In this document: positions 22,822 through 31,818 of the stretch, piece after piece
Numbering within the stretch: position 1 is the first letter of the stretch
Layout: the number at the start of each line of letters is the position of its first letter
Assembly: GCA_025917655.1 (NCBI GenBank)
Contig: CP084611.1
Location: 4,836,001-4,900,000, forward strand
Direction of reading: 5' to 3'
Origin: Chlorella sorokiniana
Taxonomy: Eukaryota; Chlorophyta; Trebouxiophyceae; Chlorellales; Chlorellaceae
DNA: 64,000 nucleotides
Notes under the pieces: model-generated
The model's database searches: none
The model's input: the letters and a program-made list of their open reading frames with translations, nothing else
Told to the model about the DNA's origin: nothing
Program-made: the position numbers and the translations under genes

Positions 22822-24573
22822 TCACGCGGGGCAGCTCATGGAGCCGTCGGCCAGCGCGGCAATTGTGCTGTAGTCCTGAGCGGCGCCCAGGTGCAGCTGC
22901 CACATGGCCGCCGCCACCAGCACGTGCATGAGCTGGTGCGAGTTGAGCAGGTAGTCGAGCGGCGCCGCCTTGCCCGGGTCTGCAGGCTGCAGCCAGCGCT
23001 CTGGCACCCGCAGCACATTGAGGAGGCCGCCCGCGAGAGAGCACACCTGCAAGGGGAGCGCAAGTGTGTGTGAGGGGGGTGGCACGTCCACCAGTCGCGG
23101 CTGGCTGCTGCCGTCGCTGCAGCGAGCAAAGCATCAGCTCGGCTGGCAGGCGCCTACGGTCGAGGCATGGGCGCGGCAGGCAGCGCTGGTCGCGCCCAAG
23201 GCCCAGCCCGGCGTTTCGAATCTGCCAGCGCGACAAGCCTCACCTCCATCGCCACGTAATGCCACAGCGCGGCCGAGGGCGGCTCCAGCGCCGCGCGCGT
23301 GGCAAACGCGCTGAGCCGCACCAGCAGCAGCGCCAGCATGGGCAGGCCGCGGCCCAGCGCCGAGGACGCGCGCAGCGTGGCTGCCACGGCGGCGGCGCCG
23401 CAGGCGTAGTATGCGACGGCAAAGGCTGCGCGGTGGGCGGGGTGGCAGGCGAAGCCCCACCACAGCACCATGTGGCCGCCACCCACCAGCACCAGCAGTA
23501 TGCCGCACACCTGCGCTCAGTGGGGAGGGGATCGGGCACAGGGTGAGCGCTGGCAGGGGTGGCAGGCAGGGAAGGCCGCCGCTGCGCGCAGCCATGAGGA
23601 TCTCGCGCGCACCCCGCAGCCCCTCATGCCCAGACGCGCCCAGACGTGCCTGGCCCGTACTGCAGGCCGGAGCAGCCGCAGGAGCAGGCAGGAGCAGCAG
23701 CTGCAGATGACACCCAAAAAAACTGAAATGACCCGATGTAAAGCGCTCACATCCAGCTTGAGCCACTTGTCGTGTTCGTGGTGGTGCGCCATGAAGGTAT
23801 GGTAGGCTGTGGACCCCAGGAAGCAGGCGGCGATGGAGCCGACGTTGAGGAAGAAAGCGAGGCGCGCGCCGCTCCACGCCTGCAGCTGCCCGCCCGCCAG
23901 CAGCGCCGCCAGCAGCAGCGCGGGCGCCAGGTGCGTCCAGATGTTGGCGGTCTCGTTGTGCCAGGCCAGCAGGGAGCGGCAGCAGGCGCCGTAGCCGTAC
24001 CCCGCCCGGTAGCCCGAACGGATGTGCGGGTTGAAGCGCAGCGCGGCGGGCGCTTCCGCGTAGGTGTAGAGCCGCAGGCAGCCGCGCGGCTTCTCCGCCG
24101 CGGCTTCGTAGTAGCTGCAGCGCACGGCGGCGGCGGCCGGGCGGCCGCAGGCGTGGAGGCCGGACGCGGCGGGGCTGCGCACACCTTGCTGCTGCGGCAG
24201 TTACAGTCTGCAGGCCGGGCGAGCAGGGACAGCATCTGGGGAAGGTGCTGGAGGGGGGCCAGGCGGCTTCACACCCCGCAGGAGGCACAGCGGGAGCGGC
24301 TTCCCCACGCGCGGCGGTTGGGGTGGACTGCTGCTTAATAGCAAGAAGGAAGCGCAGACGCCGCTCACCAGCGCAGAGAGCTTCAAGGGTGCCAACGCGC
24401 TCCATGCCCCCGCCCTTCTTGCGCTTTGGGGCGAGGAGAGCGCCGGCCACGGCGGCAGCGGCGGCGGCGGCGGCGGGCGGGGCGCTGGTCAGACCACCCT
24501 TCTCAGGCGGTGGGTTGTCAGCAGGGGCGGCAGGCCACACCAGATCTCCCTCCATCCGCTTGCCCACCGCCAT
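22822..24573 (-). CDS. PAQR family protein (adiponectin receptor / hemolysin III fold)
   Basis: Four exons: 24369-24573, about 23751-24189, 23244-23510 and 22822-23046, roughly 378 residues. The N-terminus is hydrophilic with poly-Ala and KRKKGGG. The core shows the PAQR hallmarks: FNPHIRSGYR before the first helix, LLAWHNETANIWTHLAPALL, GSTAYHTFMAHHHEHDKW (the Ser-x3-His zinc ligand motif), and near the C-terminus NSHQLMHVLVAAAMWQLH with the His-x3-His pair. PAQRs are seven-helix zinc proteins with ceramidase-like or receptor roles in animals and fungi; the ligand in algae is unknown. The exon 1/exon 2 junction is out of phase as I place it, so a small correction there is expected. It is divergent from the pseudouridine synthase gene, with 243 bp between the starts. 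Confidence 0.86.
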
Positions 24574-24816
24574 CGAGCCAGCAACCGGCTCAAGGGGTGG
24601 GCAACCTCTAGGTCAAGGGCCTTGTAGTTGGCGCGCCTTGCACCAATACAGTGACGATAAAGACAGGAGCTTTTGATTGAAACACCACAAACGAACCTCC
24701 AACGAGGGGGATTCCCCAGGCGCGTGGCGGCATCGTAGAGCGCCAACTCGAAATGCAGGGTTTAGCGCGGCCCCGGAAGCGTCCTCTGCTTCAGTAGCTC
24801 ATTTCCGTTTACCCAT
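24574..24816. promoter_or_regulatory. Shared divergent promoter region (PAQR / pseudouridine synthase)
   Basis: Only 243 bp separate two opposite start codons. It is relatively AT-rich in 24660-24816. No clear core-promoter element can be assigned by eye. Confidence 0.4.
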
Positions 24817-26152
24817 ATGTTTTCAATGGCAGCAGCTTTGGTGGGTTCGGGGCAAACCCAAATACGATTGTTGCACCACTCCCCAGCAGGTCGGCCCTAT
24901 ATCACGAAAGCGTTTCCTTGTGCACAAGTACATATGGATGAGACCATAATAATGCATGCAGACCGTTCCGGTGCATGCGCAGTGCTCCCGCCTGCTGCCG
25001 CTGCCCCACGCCTCTTCCCTGCTTGCGCGCAGGCTGCATAGTGGTCCACAAGCCGCCTGGCGTACCATTTCATGCAACAGACGGGCAAACTGGGCTGCTG
25101 CAGCTCATCCGCAGCCAACAGGGGCAGCCACACTTGCCGGTGGAAGGGCCGCTGTGGCCGGTGCACAGGTGGTGACGCAGCACACAAGCCCGCACTGTTC
25201 CGGCCCGCCCTCAGCTGGACCCCTACATGTTTGCTGCTGCGATCTTGCAGGCTGGACTCCGTCTGCAGCGGCTGCCTGGTGCTAGCCACGCGGCGGGAGG
25301 CGGCGGGGGAGCTGGTTGCCGCCTTCCGAGCGCGGAGGGTGCACAAGTTTTACGTGGCTCTCTCCGACAGGCGGCCCCTCAAAAACAGGGATCCGTTGTC
25401 GGCGACATGCAGAAGGGCCGCCGGTGGGTGGCGCACAGGCATGGCCGTTGGCTGCCCCCTGGCTTTGCAACCACCACCTCCCACGTCGCCCCCATCTCCT
25501 CCCTGGTTCGCCTACCCACGCTGCCATACGCGCAGGGGCAGCTGGATGCTGGCACGGAGCACGCAGAACCCTGCGGTGACGCGGTTTGCCAGCGCAGCAG
25601 TGCCGGGCAGGCGGCCGGGGTTGCGGGCATACCTGCTGAAGCCCGAGACCGGCCGCACTCACCAGCTGCGTGTGGCCATGAAGAGCCTGGGGCGCCCATT
25701 CTGGGCGACGAGGTGGGCCGGGCTGAGCGGGACGCTGTTCTTGCCGCATGCACGACTGCGGCAGCTGGGGCCCAGGTAGCACCGGGAGGTTTCCTCTTGC
25801 CGCATTCATGACTTGGGCAGCTGGGCCCCAGGCGGCGCAGGCGGCCATTCCCGCTGGCTCGCTCATTCTGCCCCCGCTGCCTGCTGGCGCTGCATTCACG
25901 CAGCGGTACGCACGCCAGGATGCGGCGACGGCAGAGGACCGGGCGTACCTGCACTGCTCCGCGCTGCGGTTCACGCTGGCGGGGCAGCCTGTCCAGGTGG
26001 TGTGCCCGCCGCGGCACGGAGCCGAGTTCCTGAGCCCCGAATTTGCCGCCGTGTGGGACGCCTGGCTGCCGCCGTCGCTGGCTGACGACTGGGGCACGTG
26101 GTTCAGCGACAACAAGCTGCTGCAATCGAGCTTGGAGGCCCAAGGGTTGTGA
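24817..26152 (+). CDS. RluA-type RNA pseudouridine synthase
   Basis: Exons 24817-24970, 25033-25168, 25251-25423, 25535-25712 and 25904-26152, about 297 residues. The N-terminus (MFSMAAALVGSGQTQIRLLH) looks like an organelle transit peptide. Next come DRSGCIVVHKPPGVPFH (the usual strand before the catalytic domain), the motif HRLDSVCSGCLVLA with the expected catalytic Asp, HKFYVALSDRRP, GSVVGDMQKGRRGSW, and KPETGRTHQLRVAMKSLG, all in family order. Phase is exact at all introns once one A is added in 25381-25385 and one G in 25689-25692. It would isomerise uridine to pseudouridine in rRNA, tRNA or mRNA; the target is unknown. The usual Thr in HRLDxxTSG is Cys here. The gene converges on profilin, with 247 bp between the stops. 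Confidence 0.87.
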
Positions 26153-26399
26153 TAAAACGCGTGCGCAAGTGCGCTTGGCCGACAGAATAAAAAGGAGGAA
26201 TGCAGCGCCGGGATGGCAGTCAAAATTGCAGGAGGCGGGGTCAGTCAGACCAGTGCCGGTGGCAGTGCAGCAGGCAAGCGAGGCAGCAGTAAGGCGAGAC
26301 AGTGGCAGCAGGGGAGGCTGAGCGGCTAAGACAGTGGCACGGGTGCCAAGCTTGGGGCAGAATCAAGCGTGGGTGGCCCTTCGCTGCCCCCGCTCGCGG

Positions 26400-27122
26400 C
26401 TACGGCGCCTCCAAGTGCTGCTCTGCAAAGGCCACCAGGCGCGGCACAACGCGGGCCGAGGTGTGGGGCTGTTCGTAAGTGACGACGACGTAGCAGGGCC
26501 CGCTGCCAAAGCGGCTGCGCTCCACGCGGCAGGCTGCGATGCCGGTGCTGGCCTCGGGCTCACAGTCCAGCATGGCTCGCCCGTACAGCAGCGGCGGGTG
26601 GAAGCGGTGCACCTGCAGCGGCGGCGGTGGCGCACGGGATGGGCGTGTGTTGCGCAGCGCTGCTGCCTGGGAAGGGGAGTGTGGGCGGGAACGCAGGAAG
26701 GGAGACAGGCAGAGTGCATGAGCGGAAGAGCGGTGCCCAGCTTGCAGGCCGCTCCGCACCTCGTAGCGCCGCCCTTCTAGCCGCAGCCCCTTGAGCATGG
26801 CTGCCTCGCGCCCTGAAAGCTGGAGGCGATGTGCTGCGCCTCGCCTGGCAGGACCTGCGGCAAAGCAGGCGAGCGGTGTCAGCAGGGCAAGGCGCAGCCA
26901 CCGCTGTCCGTCGTCAGGCCACTTTCAGCTGCATACATCGTAACTAATGGACCCTGCAAGCAAATCTATATGATGAGGAAGAGCAAGGGCGAGAGCCTTG
27001 CGCACTTTGCAGTTTGCGTGCACCACTCTGCCACCGTGATCGAAAATGGCAATCCTCGAACACTCTCGCAAGTGACGCTTGGCCTCCTCGGCCACCGCAG
27101 CTGCCGAGGGCCCCGAGTCCAT
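26400..27122 (-). CDS. Profilin (actin-monomer-binding protein)
   Basis: Three exons: 27006-27122, 26760-26854 and 26400-26612, about 141 residues, close to the usual 125-140. The start ATG 27122 gives MDSGPSAAAVAEEAKRHL, followed by ECSRIAIFDHGGRVVHANCK, the strand pair typical of the profilin N-terminal half. Exon 2 has LPGEAQHIASSFQ and AAMLKGLRLEGRRYE (the F..RE..M..GL..G.KY pattern), and exon 3 has VHRFHPPLLYGRAMLDCEPE and the final helix VVPRLVAFAEQHLEAP. Profilins promote ADP/ATP exchange on actin and bind poly-Pro and phosphoinositides. Exon 2 needs one added base just before the Arg-Glu-Ala-Ala segment. The call is by pattern; the sequence is divergent from plant profilins. Confidence 0.72.
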
Positions 27123-27702
27123 CTCAAAGGAAGGGCAGCGGGCGTTTCCCTGCTAGAGAGCCGGAATCAATGCAACTGAACCATGTCCATCGAGCAAAGC
27201 GGTGCGATTCAACATGATAAATCCAATCCTGCACAAGCACAAACGACGAAGCGGTGCCAGCAGTGCCGTCATGGACACCATGTTTGGCCAGTTCCAAGAC
27301 CCAGTCCTGATTCAATAACTAATGATTCATTTTGTAATATACGAAGAGTGATGGGGACAACCCACTACCAAGTGAGGTGACACAAACGGGATCATAGCAA
27401 GCCTGCGCCGCCGAGCGATGCAGATTATGCTGTCTAGTTGCGAACGATTTGGACACTGTGGCTGACACATGGCTTTCAACAGTGATAGTGGGTATGTGGA
27501 GTAAACGTCACATTTGAGACCTGGATCATCTCAGAGAGGAGATTGTCTCGGCATGCACAGTGACGTCATGGCGGCAGCATCCGTCTGTACCTGCCTCCAC
27601 CTTGAGGGTAAAAGTTGGGGTGACTTGTGGGGCACGACACATTGTTGGCGCCATGCTCCAACCCAAGCGATCTCATTGGTGCGCGGAGTAGATGCACAAA
27701 CG
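27123..27702. other. Divergent intergenic region
   Basis: Separates the profilin and Cys-rich gene starts. It is the most AT-rich stretch of the central window, notably 27170-27400, and presumably holds both promoters. No RNA gene is evident. Confidence 0.4.
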
Positions 27703-30153
27703 ATGAACAGGGCTCTTGCGCATGTCCTCATGGTCGCCATCGTTGCGAGAGGGGCTCATGGTGCGGCGGCGGGCTTGATGCGTTTGTTCGTCTTTGTATA
27801 TTTATAATTTGTAAACTACAAGCGAGAGAAAAAGTTGTTGTTTGCCCACTGGCGGCCAACCCTGCTCTTGCGCTTCTTGGCTCCCCGCTGCAGGGGCCAA
27901 GGCACGCTACATTGTCTGCAATCCAGCATAAATAATCATCACTGCCGCCACTGCTGCAGTCTGGGGCATCGCCGCCTTGGCAGCGGCTGTCGTGGGCGAG
28001 CGCCCTCCTGCGCTGCACGTTCTGTTGCTTGCCCTGACGGCCGCTGCCCCTTTCTGTCGTACGATCTGTACTGCGATGGAGCCCTTAAAGGCTGCGTGGA
28101 ATGTGCTAGGAATGCAAGCATGTGCACAATGTGTCGAGCGGGCTACCGGCTGTCGGTCCGCGGCCACTGCCTGCCGTGCGGCCAGCACTGCCTGCTGTGC
28201 CGCACTGCTACCACATCTTGCGATGTGTGTGCAGCAGGGTACTACAGTAACAGACAGGGACAATGCGCCAAGGTGAAGTCACTGTGCCGGAAGACTTGCA
28301 AAGGGTGGCATCTCTCAGCATGCCATGAGCCTCTGCTGCCTGCCGCCTGTGTGGCTGACGAGTCGCACCAGCGCCGTTGCATGCAGTGCCACGCTGGTTG
28401 CGCTGTGCGATGTTCGCCTGATGGGAACTGCACAGGTCCCTGCCTGGCTGGCTACGGCAGGGTTGGCGGCAGGTGTCGTAAGGTGAGACAGGGTGGTATC
28501 AGCTTCATTGCCAGCGATCCAAATTGACGTGCACCAGCCCATACCCCACCCACCCACACAATTCACCCCACCCCACACACACGCCTGTAGTGCACGCAAC
28601 CAGACTGCGCAGACTGCCGTGGCAACGTGGCACGCTGTGTGCGCTGCGAAGCTCTAGGGTACGGCCTCTCCGGCGGCGCCTGCAAACCATGCCGCGTGCC
28701 CGGCTGCGCCGTCTGCAATGGCAACCTGGACAGGTGCCAGGCATGCACCTTTGGGGAGGTGCTCACGCCTGAACAGCAGTGCAAGCCGGTAAGGCGGTGC
28801 TGCCAGGCATGGCCAGGCAGGCTTGTTGCATCGCTGGCCCGCCGTGCTCTGGAGTGCCACACCAGCTGAGCGGCGGCCCTGTCCTGCCGCTGCCCTGCAG
28901 TGCCCCAAGGGCTGCGTGGAGGGCACGTGCCGTGCAGACGGCACGTGCACGCAGTGCAAGCCCACCTTTGGCCTTGTGGACGGCCGCTGCCGAAAGGTGC
29001 CCGGCCAGCTGCTGCCCGCCGCCCTCACGCGGCGCCCCTGCATCCTCCCCACAAACCCCTGTGGCTCTGCACTCGGGCACATGCCCAGCCCCACTGACCG
29101 CCAGGGGCGCGCTTCTGCTGAGCTGCTCATGTGGCACACCCCATCTGCGACTGCTGCGCGCAGTGCCAGGTGCCGGGATGCCTGCGCTGCACCGGCGACC
29201 AGTTCACGTGCACGCGCTGCTACAGCCTGTATGGCCTCATGGACTCCAAAACCTGCACAAAGGTGCGGCAGGGCAGCAAGGCGAGGGTGGGCGCCTGCGC
29301 CCTCGCTGGAGCTGGGTGCACCCCACGGCCTTGCCGTGCCCGTGGACGGCGGTGCCAGCGACGCCCTGCTGGCAGCCCCGCTGGCCCCCCGCAACTGCGC
29401 CCGGCTGCACAGCCCTGCCGTCCACGCCCCCAGCCGCCTGCGTCCCTTACACCTCCTGGCCATCCCCCATGCCTCCTCCCCATTCCTCCCAGTGCGACCG
29501 AACTGTAAACGACGATGACACGTGCGAGCAATGCGACGGCGACCCGCGGCGGTGCAGCAAATGCGGGCCGCTGGAGTATCGCACGCAGGCACAGCTGTGC
29601 GAGCTGGTGGGTGGGCAGCTGGTGGTCTGGCTCTGGGGGTGCCCGCTGCCAGGGCGGGAAGGTAGGGGGCGCTGATTGTTGGGGGGTCTGGCTGGGCGGG
29701 CATAAAACAAAAAGAAATCAGCACGAGGCAGTGGGCCGGACCGGGCGGTGTGCACAGATGTTCCCCAATTTCTGAGTGCATCACCACCATCCACTCAAGT
29801 GAATACCCGCCTGCCACGCCGCCACATAAACACCAGATTACCACCACCCCACCCGACCCCTCCATTCGCCCACGGACGCTTACCACGCCCATGGGAAACA
29901 CGCTGACACATGGCCCCCACGCCACCTTTGCCCCTCCCCCACCCCACAGTGCTCCAAATCGCTGCGCTACTGCACCACGTGCACCAACTCCACCACATGT
30001 GCAAGCTGCTGGGCGGGGCACACGCTAGTGCGTGGCGCATGCGTGCCGTGCCCGCGCGGCTGCATAGACTGCCAGGGCAACCCGGCGGCGTGCCGCCGTT
30101 GCTCCCCATTCCATGTGAGGGAGCCGGGCACGCAGCGGTGCATCCCATTGTGA
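27703..30153 (+). CDS. Secreted Cys-rich repeat protein (furin/GCC-like modules)
   Basis: The start ATG 27703 gives MNRALAHVLMVAIVARGAHG, a good signal peptide. A long exon ending at 28272 is followed by exons 28387-28482, 28591-28788, 28901-28996, 29164-29262, 29493-29606 and 29950-30153. Every one of the last six begins with a Cys codon and all but the last end at a complete codon, so they are symmetric phase-0 modules of 32, 66, 32, 33, 38 and 67 residues. Modules are built on CxxC and CxxCxxG patterns (for example GCVECARNASMCTMCRAGY, CRADGTCTQCKPTFG, CPRGCIDCQGNPAACRRCSP), like furin-type Cys-rich or growth-factor-receptor repeats of protist and algal surface proteins. No membrane anchor is seen after the last module. 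It is probably extracellular with many disulfides; the function is unknown. The splice from exon 1 to the first long exon is not resolved. Confidence 0.75.
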
Positions 30154-30412
30154 AAAGGGAGCAGGCAGCACCCGCCCAACAAGCTGCCTGCCTCGCGCAT
30201 CAACCGGCAGAGCCGTATCGTTGTAAGGCTACGCCCCGCCGAGCCTCTGTGCCAAGCTAGATGCCAACGTTGACATTAAGAAGGCAGTTGCTGGAAAACG
30301 GGTGTCGTGCGATTCATGGGGACATTTCAAGCGCAGTTGGAACCAGGGGGCGGCGGATGCTCCCAACAGCTCCGCCAGCTGGCGTGCAGCACCGCAGCGT
30401 GCATGCCCGCGG

Positions 30413-31134
30413 TCACGCCCGCACATTGTAGTTTGCCACCTCCGGGGGCACTACGACTTCCTTAACCGCCTGCAAGCACGGCAGCAGAGGTTCGGTGAGA
30501 AGCGTGGCGTGGACCGCTGGCGCCGCCGCCGCTGCACCAAGGCCCCGGGCCGGCCAGCCCGCGGCGCAGGGGCCTGTGGTTGACTGCAGCACTTCAGCAG
30601 CTGCCACTGTGCGCCCGTTATTCGTTCCTCTGCGGCCTGCTGGCAGCTTCTCGGCAGCTCTCACCCAGGGCACGCGCTTCTCCGGCCCGGACCAGACAGC
30701 CCAGGTGCCAACGACTGCAAACACGCCCATGCCGCCCAGCAGCCAGCCAAGCGCCCGGTCTTAGACACAAGCGTGAACTGGTCCAAGCAGGGCTCCGGGT
30801 TGGCCGTGCCGTCGTCCCAGATGCTGCAGGTAGGCAGGCGAGAGCGGGAGAGCAGGAAGAGAGCGTCACTGGGTGGCACTGTAGGCGGCGGCGGAGGTGC
30901 TGTGGCAGCGGTAGCCTGCAGGGTGCCAGCCCCGATGCTGCCCCTCCAAACGTAGATCTTCTTCTTCAGCGATGGACAAGCAGCGCGCCGAGGCACTCAC
31001 AGCTCGTCCTCTTCCATGAGCGCCTGGCTCGGCGGCAGGGGCTTGGCAAGGGGGCCACCGCCCCCTCCCCTCACAGCCATGATTTGCCGGGCTTGTGCTG
31101 CCCTCCTGGCGAGGGCTGCCAGCCCCCTCGCCAT
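30413..31134 (-). CDS. NDUFB8: Mitochondrial complex I subunit NDUFB8
   Basis: Three exons: 31001-31134, 30665-30823 and 30413-30469, about 116 residues. Exon 1 is an Arg/Ala-rich mitochondrial presequence (MARGLAALARRAAQARQI) leading to MEEDEL. Exon 2 carries IWDDGTANPEPCLDQF, matching the plant NDUFB8 pattern (E/D-L-V-W-D-x-G-T-x-x-P-E-P-C), then one membrane helix (LLGGMGVFAVVGTWAVW). Exon 3 ends VVVPPEVANYNVRA, like the plant PYDNLRVELG end. It is an accessory membrane-arm subunit of NADH:ubiquinone oxidoreductase. Phase is exact at both introns. One base must be added in the short run 30754-30756 to join the two halves of exon 2. Minus-strand DNA around 30865-30995 is intron. Confidence 0.8.
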
Positions 31135-31818
31135 AGCTGCTGCCGCTCTTCGTTGCCCCTCCGGGTCGGAAGCGCGCTGTGGGGCTGCAAAGTGGAGTAC
31201 AAGATCGGTGATCGCGGCAAATCGGCAAATCGTCGCGGGGTCCGCCTTGTTGCACCCAGCCTGCTGACGGCGGGGCGCCAACAGGACGAAGCCGACCTCA
31301 AGGGATGGTGGGCAACGAGAGGAGAGAACAATAACTCTTACATGGTTGATGGCAAAGAGGTTTCACAGGTCGATTCCCTTGCAGTGTGACAGACGTGTTG
31401 CAGTGGCAGCCCTTCCTGCGCCGCACTGCAGAGCAACCGCGTGTGGAGGGGCGCAAAACCCTTGCCAGGCAAGTCAAAGCCATAGACGGCACTGGTCAAC
31501 TCCAGGTTAACAACATCAATGACCCTCTGTCGCAAGGAAATCATACCCACAAAGAAGGCGTGCGGAACGCTTCCCCTTGCCTGGCGGGGCAGTGGCAGGG
31601 GCTTCATTGCGCCACATCAGCGTTCCTCACTGCCCTCCCTTCCTTTCTAGGCCACTGCTGCATTTCCATCAAACATTAGACTGCGACGTCTCTTAGGGCC
31701 GTTGTGAAGCGCAACCCGCACAAGCACGCGAACACGCACAATGCGACATGTAGCCAAGGGCCCACAAAAAGCCTTGATCGCCAACTTGAAGTGCTCTAAG
31801 TGATCGTGCAGCACTTCA
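31135..31818. other. Divergent intergenic region
   Basis: Lies between the NDUFB8 and glycosyltransferase starts. A 97-codon open frame at 31386-31679 has no recognisable feature. It probably holds both promoters and 5' UTRs. Confidence 0.35.
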
